DNA of 64,000 nt from an uncultured Pseudomonadota bacterium (GCA_903829815.1 CAIKRR010000076.1:1-64000); one strand, 5' to 3'. Positions 1 through 9,808 are shown, numbered from the stretch's first letter. The notes: generated from the sequence alone by a model not told the origin. Translations and numbers: made by a program.

Positions 1-1295
1 CCGATCATGATGCCCGAAGCTGCCCCGATCATGAAGAGGTCGAGCACCGAGACACCGGTCTCGCGCAGCATGCCGATCAGGTCAGTCCAGGTGATGCGCT
101 TGCCTTCGAACGGAAACGCCAGTGCCAGGGCGAGGGTGGTCACGATGGCGAGCAGGCCCGCTGCCTCGGGCTCCCAGCTCTGCCAGAACAGCACGTAGAT
201 CAGTACCGCAAAAGGCAGGATGAAGAACCAGCCGCGACGGAATACCTCGCCCAGGCGCGGAATCTCCGACTCTGGCATGCGCTGGATATCGCTGCGTGCT
301 GCCTCGAGGTCGACCTGAACGAAGAGAGCGATGTAGAAAAGAAGCGCCGGAATCGTCGCAGCCAGCGCGACCGCGTAGAAGGGCACCTGCAGGAATTCGG
401 CCATGATGAAGGCCGCGATGCCCATCACGGGCGGCGTGATCTGCCCGGCAGTCGATGCACAGGCCTCGATCGCTGCCGCCAGGTGCGGCTTGAAACCAGC
501 CCGCACCATCAACGGTATGGTGACCGTGCCGACCGTCATCACGTTGCTGACGATGTTGCCCGAGATCGACCCGAAGAGCGACGAGCCGACGATGGCGATC
601 TTGGCCGGGCCGCCGCGGTAGCGGCCCATGAGGGCCATCGCGATGCCGGTGAAGAATGCCGAGCCACCAGCCTTGAAGAGAATCTGACCGAACAGCACGT
701 AGACGACCACCACGGTAGCCACGATCTTCATGGTGATGCCGAAACTGGCCGTCGAATCCCATACGAGGTAGTAGGCAAGCCGATCGGCAGGAATCGAACG
801 GGCAGCCAGTTCGCCCGGCAGGCTTGCCCCGAACAAGGCCAGCAGCATGAACGCAATCGAGGTGTAGAAGAGCGAAGTGCCGGTGGTGCGACGCAGCCCT
901 TCGAGGAAAAGCACCAGCAGCAGGCCGGCCACGAACAGACCATCCACGGGACGCCGCGAAACCAGTTCCGACAACACCGGAAAGCGCACGGCCACATAGG
1001 CTGCGGCCAAAAATCCAGCCAGCGCCGCGATCTGGTCGAACCAGGGCACCGGGCTCATCGAGTTCCGATCGCCATTCACGCGCACCTGCAGGAAAAGGAG
1101 CGGCAGCGCAATGGCCACGAGCGCAGCCAGATACTGTTCGGTATAGGCAGAGCCGATTTCGACAAGGAACTGCGCCACGAGCCCACCCTCGGGCAAGCGA
1201 GTAGCGAATTGTCCGAGCAGGCGGAACACATCAGCCGATACGGCCACGGCGCCCACGCTGAGCGCGATGGCAAGAAACGATTTGAGCTTGTTCAT
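1..1295 (-). CDS. TRAP transporter permease, 4TM/12TM fused type (C-terminus runs off the window)
   Basis: Minus frame from ATG at 1295 (MNKLKSFLAIALSVGAVAVSADVFRLLGQ...) is open to the window edge, with many hydrophobic TM segments and GSSLFGSISGNIVSNVMTVGTVTIPLM, typical of the TRAP large permease. Missing from the supplied ORF track because it has no stop in the window. Confidence 0.85.
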   Translation of the reverse strand, partial: MNKLKSFLAIALSVGAVAVSADVFRLLGQFATRLPEGGLVAQFLVEIGSAYTEQYLAALVAIALPLLFLQVRVNGDRNSMSPVPWFDQIAALAGFLAAAYVAVRFPVLSELVSRRPVDGLFVAGLLLVLFLEGLRRTTGTSLFYTSIAFMLLALFGASLPGELAARSIPADRLAYYLVWDSTASFGITMKIVATVVVVYVLFGQILFKAGGSAFFTGIAMALMGRYRGGPAKIAIVGSSLFGSISGNIVSNVMTVGTVTIPLMVRAGFKPHLAAAIEACASTAGQITPPVMGIAAFIMAEFLQVPFYAVALAATIPALLFYIALFVQVDLEAARSDIQRMPESEIPRLGEVFRRGWFFILPFAVLIYVLFWQSWEPEAAGLLAIVTTLALALAFPFEGKRITWTDLIGMLRETGVSVLDLFMIGAASGIMI

Positions 1296-1444
1296 TCAAC
1301 CCCCCGGTGCGTCCCCGCCCCAGCTGGCAGATCGCGCCGCCGATTCTAACCGCAGGCCGGGGCCATTCGATCCCGGATGATGGACAGCGAGCCGGGCTCG
1401 ACTACAATGCCCCAGCCGTTCAAACCATTCGGAGACCCTTCACC

Positions 1445-2452
1445 ATGCCAACTTCCGCCCTGCCCCCGTGCGGTAAAAACGCGCGCCACCGATCACTCTC
1501 TCGTGCCCTGGTGGCAACCGCCCTGCTGGCCGTGACCGTATCGGTCGCCAACGTACAGGCGCAGTCGGTTGGTATCGTGACAACGCCGGCCGGTTCATTT
1601 TCCAATTCGGCAGGGTCAGCCATCGCCAAGGTGCTGGTCGACCAGGCGAAGCTGCGCGCGATCGTGCAGGCGCAGGCAGGCACCGGCTTCGAGGAAGTCG
1701 AGAGCGGTTCGGCCGACTTCAACGTCTCCAACGCCTTTGATGCCACCTTCTACGCAACCGGCACCGGCGAATACGAAGGCATGGGCGCCAAGGCGACCAT
1801 GCGCCATGTCGCCACCATGCTGCCTTACCGGGTCGCGATGCATGTGCGGGCCGATTCGGGTATTCGAACCATCCAGGACCTGAAGGGCAAGCGGGTCTCG
1901 AGCGGCTTCAACGCGCAAAAAACCATCGCCCGCATCATCGAGGCCCATCTGGCCAATGGCGGCCTCAAGTACACCGATGTGCTGCGGGTGCCAGCCCCCA
2001 ACGTGACTCGCGCCGCCGAGGATTTCAAGAGTGGCAAGGTCGATGTGCTCTTTTTTGCCCTCGGCTCGGCAGCGGTCAAGGAAGCAGCAGCCAGCGTGGG
2101 TGGACTGCGGGTGATCGAGGTCGACACGGCGCCGGTGGCACTGGCTCGCACCCAGGCCATCCTGCCTGGCTCCTACGTGATCAAGGTGGCACCGGCACCG
2201 TCGCTCGATGGCGTGCTGCAACCCACCAACCTCATCGCCTTCGACATGGTGATGATCGCCAGCGCGAAGGTGTCTGACGACATCGTCTATCGCAGCGTCA
2301 AGGCACTGCACGACAACAAGGCTGAACTGGTGGCCACCTTTCCGCCGTTTGCCCTCTTCCAGCCCGAGAACATGACCCGTGCCGTGCAAAGCGTGCCCCT
2401 GCATCCAGGCGCCGAGCGTTTCTATCGCGAAGCCGGCCTGATCAAGAACTGA
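1445..2452 (+). CDS. TAXI-family TRAP transporter solute-binding protein
   Basis: Signal peptide followed by VGIVTTPAGSFSNSAGSAIAKVL... and ...IRTIQDLKGKRVSSG; start ATG at 1445 preferred over the ORF start at 1307. Confidence 0.85.
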   Translation: MPTSALPPCGKNARHRSLSRALVATALLAVTVSVANVQAQSVGIVTTPAGSFSNSAGSAIAKVLVDQAKLRAIVQAQAGTGFEEVESGSADFNVSNAFDATFYATGTGEYEGMGAKATMRHVATMLPYRVAMHVRADSGIRTIQDLKGKRVSSGFNAQKTIARIIEAHLANGGLKYTDVLRVPAPNVTRAAEDFKSGKVDVLFFALGSAAVKEAAASVGGLRVIEVDTAPVALARTQAILPGSYVIKVAPAPSLDGVLQPTNLIAFDMVMIASAKVSDDIVYRSVKALHDNKAELVATFPPFALFQPENMTRAVQSVPLHPGAERFYREAGLIKN

Positions 2453-2465
2453 GCGGCATACGCCG

Positions 2466-3500
2466 ATGCAGGCACTGTGCAAAGTAGAACCGGCCGTGGG
2501 CGGCATCGCGATACGCGAGGTCGAGCAGCGCTCGCCCGGGGCCGGCGAAATCGGCATCCGGGTGGCGGCTGCCGGCATCTGCGGCACCGACATGCAGATC
2601 TGGCGATGGGCGCCGCGCATGGCGCGCCGGATGCAGTTGCCGCGGGTACTCGGGCATGAAGTAAGCGGAGAAATCGAGTCGCTGGGCAGTGGCGTCACGC
2701 ATCTGAAAATCGGTGACCGCGTCACCCTCGAGAGCCACATCTACTGCGGTCAGTGCAACACCTGCCGTCGCGGCCGCGCGCATTTGTGCGAGAACACGCG
2801 CTACCCCGGGATCGATATCGATGGTGGTTTCGCGCCGCATGTCGTGGTGCCATCGAGCATCGCCTGGGTGAACCCGCCCGAACTCCCCCACGAGATTGCC
2901 GCAATGCTCGAGCCATTCGGGATCGCGGTACACGCCAGTCTGGCCGGTTCGGGTGTCAGCGGGCAGAGCGTTCTGGTGAACGGGTGCGGTCCGATCGGGC
3001 TGATGAATGTTGCCGCAGCACGCGCACTGGGTGCGCGGACCGTGATTGCCGCCGACCCCAATCCGCTGCGCCGCACGACCGCACTGTCAATGGGCGCCGA
3101 TCATGTGCTCGATCCTGGCAACGAAGATACGGCCACCCGGGCACGGGCCCTGACCGGCGGCCTCGGTGTCGATGTCGGCATCGAATACTCGGGCACCGAA
3201 GCTGGGTTCCGCTCGGTGTTCGACAGCCTGTGCAAGGGAGCCGACTTCAGGCTCGTGGGCGCGCCCCCCGAAGCCATACCGGTCGATTTCACCTGGTGGC
3301 TGCTGAAATGCCCGACGATGATCAACATCCACGGCAGGCGCATCTGGGACACCTGGACGGTATCCACCGCGCTGGTGCTCGAAGGCAAGGTCGACCTGCG
3401 CCCGATTGCCAGCCACACACTGCCCTTGCGCGACGCAGCCCACGGATTTGATCTGATTCTGCGCGGCGAAGCCTTGAAACCCATTCTCGTGCCGGGCTGA
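2466..3500 (+). CDS. Zinc-dependent medium-chain alcohol dehydrogenase
   Basis: GICGTDMQIW, GHEVSGEIESLG, CGQCNTCRRGRAHLCEN structural Zn motif, GCGPIGLMNVAAARALGA NAD-binding motif. Confidence 0.9.
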   Translation: MQALCKVEPAVGGIAIREVEQRSPGAGEIGIRVAAAGICGTDMQIWRWAPRMARRMQLPRVLGHEVSGEIESLGSGVTHLKIGDRVTLESHIYCGQCNTCRRGRAHLCENTRYPGIDIDGGFAPHVVVPSSIAWVNPPELPHEIAAMLEPFGIAVHASLAGSGVSGQSVLVNGCGPIGLMNVAAARALGARTVIAADPNPLRRTTALSMGADHVLDPGNEDTATRARALTGGLGVDVGIEYSGTEAGFRSVFDSLCKGADFRLVGAPPEAIPVDFTWWLLKCPTMINIHGRRIWDTWTVSTALVLEGKVDLRPIASHTLPLRDAAHGFDLILRGEALKPILVPG

Positions 3501-3530
3501 TGCCCACCCAACCTTGAGGGAGATGACCCA

Positions 3531-4244
3531 ATGAGTCTGTTTGAAGATCTGGTCGCCGCCAATCGCATCCTTGCCGAGCACGGCGTGATCGATGGCTACG
3601 GGCATGTGAGTGTGCGCTGCGAGAACAACCCAGACCGCTACTGGATTTCGCGTTCACTCGCACCCGAGCTGGTCACCGAAGAGGATCTCATGGAGTTCGA
3701 TCTGGACAGCAAGCCGATCGATCAGCGGGGCCGCACGATGTACACCGAACGCTACATTCATGGCGAGATCTACAAGACCCGTCCTGAAGTGCGGGCTGTC
3801 GTGCACAACCACTCGCCTTCAGTCATTCCGTTCGGCATCATCGATCAGCCGATGAAGCCGGTCTATCACATGTCGCACTTTGTCGGCATGGGCGTGCCGA
3901 TCTTCGAGATTCGCGATCTGGTGCCTGACTCCGACCTGCTGATCCGCGACACCTACCTGGGCGCCGCACTCGCGCGCTCACTCGGCGGCAAGGCGTGTGC
4001 CCTGATGCGTGGACACGGCGCCGTGGTGGTGGCCGAGAGCCTGCCTGTGGTGGTCGGGCGCAGCATCTACCTGGAGATGAACGCCAAGCTGCAGGCGCAG
4101 GCGATGACACTCGCCGGCCCCGGCGGTGCTGTCAATTACCTCACGCCGGGCGAATCTGCGGCATCGGTGGGAACGCAGGATTACTTGCGAGCATGGCAAC
4201 TGTGGCGCGCGCGCGGGCTGCGTGACGTGAAGCCCAAGGCCTGA
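3531..4244 (+). CDS. Class II aldolase/adducin family protein
   Basis: AANRILAEHGVIDGYGHVSVR, VVHNHSPSVIPFG, LMRGHGAVVV metal/active-site motifs. Confidence 0.9.
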   Translation: MSLFEDLVAANRILAEHGVIDGYGHVSVRCENNPDRYWISRSLAPELVTEEDLMEFDLDSKPIDQRGRTMYTERYIHGEIYKTRPEVRAVVHNHSPSVIPFGIIDQPMKPVYHMSHFVGMGVPIFEIRDLVPDSDLLIRDTYLGAALARSLGGKACALMRGHGAVVVAESLPVVVGRSIYLEMNAKLQAQAMTLAGPGGAVNYLTPGESAASVGTQDYLRAWQLWRARGLRDVKPKA

Positions 4245-4299
4245 TGCCAGGCGTTGCCGGCGGCTCGACTGACCGCCGGCGAGGGCATCCCGATATCGA

Positions 4300-4818
4300 T
4301 CAGAGAATCAGACTCACCGACCCGAGGCTGCCCAGTTCCATCGCATCGATGAGGGCAATCCGATGTGCGATGCGCAGCCCCGCCTGGGTGAAACGCAGGG
4401 TATGGCGGTAGTGACCGACATACTCGCGCACCTTTTCACCGCGGCGAAAGCGCCAGACGACGAAGTTTGAGTGCACCAGCGCCTGCGCTTCGCCGGCAGG
4501 CGCTGGCGGCGCCTCGAACACCCGCACGTTGCCGATCATGCGACGCGTGCGCGACCGGGGGTACTCGGCATGGGCAGCCGGGTCCTTCAGCCGGGTCACG
4601 CGCGCACGGATGCGAGCGATGTCATCGGCAATGGTGAAGAGCGTGCTGGCCGGATCAGCGTCAGGCGTATCGTTGGGCGGAACCCAGTAACGCGCATCTT
4701 CGGTGAGCAGGCCCAGCCAGTCATCCAGGCGCCATTCGTCGAGGAGGGCGGCCTCAGCGTAAAGAAAATCCTCGGCTTCACTGCGCGAGAGGCTGCCAGG
4801 CAAGCTGGGGGCGCTCAT
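4300..4818 (-). CDS. Aromatic-ring-hydroxylating dioxygenase beta subunit
   Basis: EAEDFLYAEAALLDEWRLDDWLGLLTEDARYWVP is typical of the ring-hydroxylating dioxygenase small subunit; ATG at 4818 overlaps the end of the alpha subunit gene. Confidence 0.88.
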   Translation of the reverse strand: MSAPSLPGSLSRSEAEDFLYAEAALLDEWRLDDWLGLLTEDARYWVPPNDTPDADPASTLFTIADDIARIRARVTRLKDPAAHAEYPRSRTRRMIGNVRVFEAPPAPAGEAQALVHSNFVVWRFRRGEKVREYVGHYRHTLRFTQAGLRIAHRIALIDAMELGSLGSVSLIL

Positions 4819-6110
4819 GCTGCCGTCCTCTTGCGGGGTACCGTCTGCATGCGTTGCTGCCACTCCAGCCAGAAGGCACGCAGGTGCAGTTCATCGGTGT
4901 TGAGCTGCTCGCCCTCCTTGGCCATACCGCGGGTCATGACCGACCAGGGCATCTCGCGCCAGGTGGCAAGACCGGCCTGCACCATCTCCAGCGCCTCGAT
5001 GTCATCGGGCGTGGCAAAGCCGCCCGGCCCGTAGAAGGTGAGGAAACTGTCGAGCCTGATCGCACGTGCTGCCGGGGTCTCCTCGACCGGTCCGAGCGCC
5101 CAGGCACGCACCTGCATCCGATTGGCCGCCAGCGGGTGGAAGGTGCGTATCGTCACCGACGATCCGTCGTTGATGACCAGATTGGGAAACACCACCAGAT
5201 TTCGGTTGGTATCGGCCACCCGTGCCGCGCGGCGCTCGCCCAGACGAGCAACCAGTTCGGCACGGATACGTTCGATCTCGGGACGGGCAGCTTCGCCATA
5301 GACCGGAATCCACTTGGCAACGGGCCGGCCGCGAAAATTGACATTGTCGACCACGGCATGTCCGTTGCCCAGGACACGCCCTACCCCGTGCGCCGGCAGC
5401 AGGTGACCGCGCTCGGGGCGCTTCATCTCGACCCCGGCATTGCGCAGGTAGTCGAGCCAGGTCGAATGCGTGGTGAGCAGGTGGTAATCGTCAAAGCTGT
5501 TCTCGACCAGCAGCTTCCAGTTGGCCTCGATGTCGTACTCCTGGACACCGCGAATCACCTCCATCTGGCCCGATGGGGACTGGTCGATCACGAGGTCGAT
5601 GTATTCGCGGGCACCGGCCAGGTAGTCCTCGAGGGGCATTGCCGCCGGGTCGAAACAAAGGAAGACAAAGCCACGATAACTCGCCACGTGCGCCGGTTCG
5701 AGCAGCGGAAATTGCGCCGGGTCGAACGACGGAGGATAAGCACTGCGCCCGGGCACGCCATCGAGGCAACCGGCCCGGTCGTACGACCAGCCATGATAGA
5801 AGCAGGTGAAATGGCGCGCGTTGCCCTCGGGCTCGCGGCACACAACCGCGCCGCGGTGACGACAGCTGTTGAGAAAGACCCGTACACGCCCGGCATCGTC
5901 GCGACAGAGGATGACCGGACGACCGCAGATCTGACGGGTGCGGAAATCGCCAGCCAGAGGCACTTCGGACTCGTGCCCGACATAGATCCAGCACAGATCG
6001 AAGATCCGCTCGCGCTCACGCTCGAGCACCCCGGGGTCGACCAGTGCCGCCCGATTGACCCGAAAATCGCAATTGGCCGGATCGTTGATCACCATCGGCT
6101 GCTCGGTCAT
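4815..6110 (-). CDS. Rieske (2Fe-2S) aromatic-ring-hydroxylating dioxygenase alpha subunit
   Basis: Rieske motif CRHRGAVVC...CFYHGWSYD and mononuclear iron motif ENSFDDYHLLTTH. Confidence 0.92.
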   Translation of the reverse strand: MTEQPMVINDPANCDFRVNRAALVDPGVLERERERIFDLCWIYVGHESEVPLAGDFRTRQICGRPVILCRDDAGRVRVFLNSCRHRGAVVCREPEGNARHFTCFYHGWSYDRAGCLDGVPGRSAYPPSFDPAQFPLLEPAHVASYRGFVFLCFDPAAMPLEDYLAGAREYIDLVIDQSPSGQMEVIRGVQEYDIEANWKLLVENSFDDYHLLTTHSTWLDYLRNAGVEMKRPERGHLLPAHGVGRVLGNGHAVVDNVNFRGRPVAKWIPVYGEAARPEIERIRAELVARLGERRAARVADTNRNLVVFPNLVINDGSSVTIRTFHPLAANRMQVRAWALGPVEETPAARAIRLDSFLTFYGPGGFATPDDIEALEMVQAGLATWREMPWSVMTRGMAKEGEQLNTDELHLRAFWLEWQQRMQTVPRKRTAA

Positions 6111-6305
6111 GCCTGTCGCTCCCTGCCATTGCGCAACCGTTCGATCAGATCACGCGAGCTTCGGGGTGTCAATGCACTCCGACCGCAGCGTGCACAGCGG
6201 CAGATGAGCACATTCGTGTCGGGAGGCCAGAGCAGCCGGGCCGGCAGTTGCTAAACTCCGGGTGTCCATGTCAAACCCCCACACGCTCTGGCGGAGATTG
6301 ATCTC

Positions 6306-7229
6306 TTGTCACACCTGAAGATCGGCACTACCCAGTACCTGCACACACTGCCCCTCATCAACGGGGCGGTCACCGCGCCCGAACTGACCTTCGATGTGAC
6401 GGTAACGCGCACTATCGACGAGTGCACGCTGCGCACGATCGCCGGTGACTTCGATGCCGGCGAGTTCTCGCTGGCCACGTTCGTGAAACTGTGCGAGACC
6501 GATCAGCGATTCGTCGCCTTCCCGGTGTTTGCGAAGAAACTGGTGTCGCAGTACGCCTTCTGTCGCGAGGATGCCACCTTCGACGGCCATGGTTCACTCG
6601 CTGGCAAGCGCATCGCGGTGCCACAGTTCTGGGTCACCGCAGCGCTATGGCACCGCTGGACCCTGGAACAGTGCGGACTGGCTGCGGGCGATGTAACCTG
6701 GTGCCCGCTCGCGCCCGACCGGATCGACGGCATGCCTTACCCGACCCATTTCAAGTATGACCGGTCGCTGACCGGCCGCAAACCGTCCGATATCCTGCGC
6801 AGTGGCGAGGCCGACTGCTTCATCTTCGCGCGCCGCCCCGATGACCTGCGCGGTCTGCGCTATCTGGCCCGCGATCCGATCGCCGACACCCTCGCACTCA
6901 CCCGTCGAACCGGGGTCATCCCGATCACGCACGTACTGGCGGTCAAGCGCGAATGGCTCGCCGCCAACCCCGGGCGTGATGCCGCTGTGCTTGATCTTTT
7001 CTCGGCGGCGCTCTCCCATGGCGATCACGAAGTCGGCCATCACGTTGCGCAGTACATGCCGCTCGCCGACATGCAATTCGACAGCACCACGGCCACCCTC
7101 GGTGAGGGCTGGAACCGCTATGGCTGGCAGCGCAATGAAGCCACCATCCGCGCCTTCTGCAAGACAGCCATCGCTCAGGGTTTCGTCAAAAGCATCGACA
7201 TCGACCACATCTTTCATCCGATCGGCTGA
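6306..7229 (+). CDS. 4,5-dihydroxyphthalate decarboxylase-like / type II periplasmic-binding-fold protein
   Basis: LKIGTTQYLHTLPLINGAV...FDAGEFSLATFVKL...FVAFPVFAKKLVSQYAF...LAGKRIAVPQFWVTAALW resembles the dihydroxyphthalate decarboxylase family; no signal peptide. Confidence 0.65.
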   Translation: MSHLKIGTTQYLHTLPLINGAVTAPELTFDVTVTRTIDECTLRTIAGDFDAGEFSLATFVKLCETDQRFVAFPVFAKKLVSQYAFCREDATFDGHGSLAGKRIAVPQFWVTAALWHRWTLEQCGLAAGDVTWCPLAPDRIDGMPYPTHFKYDRSLTGRKPSDILRSGEADCFIFARRPDDLRGLRYLARDPIADTLALTRRTGVIPITHVLAVKREWLAANPGRDAAVLDLFSAALSHGDHEVGHHVAQYMPLADMQFDSTTATLGEGWNRYGWQRNEATIRAFCKTAIAQGFVKSIDIDHIFHPIG

Positions 7230-7243
7230 GCAGGAGCAAGACC

Positions 7244-8152
7244 ATGATTCGTCACAAGAAACTGGCCTACGTTGCTTTCAACGTATCCGACCTGGAACGC
7301 TCGGTCGCCTTTTATCGCGACATGGCGGGGCTCGACGTGGTCGAACACAACCCGGGACGCGATGCCTTCCTCTCCTGCAATGGCGACCATCACAACGTGG
7401 TACTGGTGCAGGCACAGACCGCAAGCCTCAAGCGGATTGCCTACGAACTGGAAAACATCGGTCAGCTCGCAGTCGCCACGCAGATCCTCGAGGCAGCGGG
7501 CATCAAGGTCGAAACCCTCGATGCCGCCGAATGCGGCCGCCAGCGCATCACCGCAGGCTTGCGTTTTCGTGACCCCAACGGCATCCCGTTCGAGTACTGC
7601 GCCGGGCTGATGTCACGGCCGCAGCGGTTTGTGCCGCACCCGATCGATTTCAGTCACCTGTCGCATGCCGTCGTGAAGGTTCCCGACTTCCCGACCAGCC
7701 TCGCGTTTTATCGCGACGTCATGAATTTCAGGGTATCGGACTTCCGGCACGAGCCTACCGGCGAACCTTATTTTGCCTTCATGCGCTGCTTTCCCAACCC
7801 GTATCACCACTCGTTTGCAATCATTACTGCACCGAAGGCCGCGTTCTTCCACATTGCCTTCACGGTGCGCTCGATCGACGAACTGATGACGGGTCGCAAT
7901 CGCCTGAAGAAGGCCGGCGTGACCGTCGCCCCTACACCGGGGCGGCACATGGCATCGGGCAGTGTGTTCCAGTACTTCTCCGACCCCGATGGCTTCACGC
8001 TCGAGTACACGGTGGGCATGGAAGAATTCCCGATCGAGGGGGGCCGTGAGCCGCGCATGCTCGACAAGAGTTATCAAACCACCGACCTGTGGGACGGCGA
8101 GCGGCCGACCAACATGCCCGACTACGGCCTCATCGAACCGCCCTCTGCCTGA
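7244..8152 (+). CDS. Two-domain VOC (glyoxalase/extradiol dioxygenase-like) protein
   Basis: Two repeats of the VOC pattern: KLAYVAFNVSDLERSVAFYRDMAGL and HLSHAVVKVPDFPTSLAFYRDVMNF, ending FQYFSDPDGFTLEYT. Confidence 0.85.
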   Translation: MIRHKKLAYVAFNVSDLERSVAFYRDMAGLDVVEHNPGRDAFLSCNGDHHNVVLVQAQTASLKRIAYELENIGQLAVATQILEAAGIKVETLDAAECGRQRITAGLRFRDPNGIPFEYCAGLMSRPQRFVPHPIDFSHLSHAVVKVPDFPTSLAFYRDVMNFRVSDFRHEPTGEPYFAFMRCFPNPYHHSFAIITAPKAAFFHIAFTVRSIDELMTGRNRLKKAGVTVAPTPGRHMASGSVFQYFSDPDGFTLEYTVGMEEFPIEGGREPRMLDKSYQTTDLWDGERPTNMPDYGLIEPPSA

Positions 8153-8197
8153 CTGCGGCAACAGGCACGGTTCGACGGGCGAAGCCGGATACGCGCC

Positions 8198-9631
8198 TCA
8201 GTCGGTCACCATACCGAAAACCGGCGCCTGCGACCCGGTCTGACGATAACGGTCGAAGACCGCGCACACGGCCCGAACGACCAGCCGCCCATCGGGTGTG
8301 AGCGTGATCCATTCGGGCGTCAACTCGAGCAGACCTGCCTTGGCCATCGTTTCCAGTTGCTGGCACTCATCGGCAAAGTGGCTGCGGAAATTGACGAGGT
8401 AGGCGATCTCGATCGACTCGATCGAGATCTCGCCGCGGCCCAGCAAGGCACGAATCACCGCGTGTCGCACCAGATCATCGCGGCTGAGTTCGATACCGCG
8501 CATCACCGGCAGCACACCCTGCTCGAGCCGATCGTGATAGGCATCGAGCGCATGCAGGTTCTGCGCATAACTGTGACCAATACGACTGATCGCCCCCAGC
8601 CCCAAGCCGATGCGGTCATGCTCGGTCTGGCTCGAGTAGCCCCACGAGTTGCGCTGCAAACGGCCTCGGCGCATGGCAATGGCCAGATCCTCATCGGCGC
8701 GAACGAACAGATCGAGCCCGACATCGACATAGCCGGCCGTCCCGAGGCGTGACCGTGCCTCGAGCATCATGTCGACGCACGCCGCGCGGTCGGGCAAGAC
8801 ATCGCGTCGGAAAGCCCGCTGGGTAGGGAAGCGCAGCGGATCATGGCGGTAGCGCAGCAGACTGATGCGATCGGGGTTCAGATCGACCAGACGCTGCAGA
8901 CTGAAACTGAACGCCTCGCGGGTCTGGGTGGGCAGGCCATACCAGAGTTCGACCCCGACAGACCGGAATCCAGCCGCCTTGGCGGTCTGCATCACCGCCG
9001 CGGTACGGTCCTCGAATTGAATGCGATTGACGGCCACCTGGACCTTGGGATGAAAATCCTGCAGACCGAGGTTCATGCGATTGAAGCCCAGTGATGCCAT
9101 CGCACGGATTTCCTCGTCGGCAAACCGGCTCGGATCGATCTCGATGAGGTAATCGCCCTGGGCAGCAAAATTGAAACACTCGCGCACGCGACGCACCAGT
9201 TGCTCGAGCTGCTCGGCGGTGAGGAAGTTGGGCGTGCCTCCGCCCAGTTGCATCTGACTCACGGTCGGCGAGCGCCCAAGCAGCGGCTCCAGAATATCGA
9301 GCTCGCGCCCCATCGCAGTCAGGTAGGGCTCGACCGCTGCGCGGGACCGACCGACCACGGTCTGGCGCGTGCACTGCACGCACTGCGACTCGCAAAACGG
9401 CACCCGAACATCCAGCGACAGCGGTTGCAGCGCGGCCAGCGGCGCGCGCGTAGCGATGGCACGCGCAAGTGCAGCACCATCGAAAAACTCGGCAAATCGC
9501 TCAACGCCAGGATAAGCGGTGTACTCGGTACCGCCCACGCCATACTGGCGCAGCAACTCGCGTGCAAGGTCGACTTCACGCGAGTCGCTCTGCTCCACCA
9601 GCGACAACTGGTTGACGGCAAGTGCATTCAT
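8198..9631 (-). CDS. hemN: Oxygen-independent coproporphyrinogen III oxidase (HemN-like radical SAM)
   Basis: VPFCESQCVQC (CxxxCxxC), QLGGGTPNFL, IEIDPSRF, WGYSSQTEHDRIGLGLGAISRIG, SYAQN; start Met at 9631 chosen, 9694 also possible. Confidence 0.85.
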   Translation of the reverse strand: MNALAVNQLSLVEQSDSREVDLARELLRQYGVGGTEYTAYPGVERFAEFFDGAALARAIATRAPLAALQPLSLDVRVPFCESQCVQCTRQTVVGRSRAAVEPYLTAMGRELDILEPLLGRSPTVSQMQLGGGTPNFLTAEQLEQLVRRVRECFNFAAQGDYLIEIDPSRFADEEIRAMASLGFNRMNLGLQDFHPKVQVAVNRIQFEDRTAAVMQTAKAAGFRSVGVELWYGLPTQTREAFSFSLQRLVDLNPDRISLLRYRHDPLRFPTQRAFRRDVLPDRAACVDMMLEARSRLGTAGYVDVGLDLFVRADEDLAIAMRRGRLQRNSWGYSSQTEHDRIGLGLGAISRIGHSYAQNLHALDAYHDRLEQGVLPVMRGIELSRDDLVRHAVIRALLGRGEISIESIEIAYLVNFRSHFADECQQLETMAKAGLLELTPEWITLTPDGRLVVRAVCAVFDRYRQTGSQAPVFGMVTD

Positions 9632-9808
9632 ATGAGCCACAGAACCCCCGTTGACAAGCCAGCAACCCAGATGGGCATTATGGTTGAACTGCACGAAGAC
9701 TCGACCCGTGCGGATTGCACCGCCGGGGCGACTGACCTAGACTGCCTGGCAAGCGCACGAACGCCAGCCGCTGCATCCACCGCCTGAGTGCGACTGGACA
9801 GGCGGTGA

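Noticed and set aside
483-1349. 288-aa plus-strand ORF
   Set aside because: Antisense shadow of the TRAP permease, rich in Arg/His with no recognisable fold; typical of high-GC DNA.
1616-2740. 374-aa minus-strand ORF
   Set aside because: Antisense to the TAXI receptor and ADH, both of which have clear family motifs.
4854-6254. 466-aa plus-strand ORF
   Set aside because: Antisense to the Rieske alpha subunit; composition looks like a mirrored coding frame.
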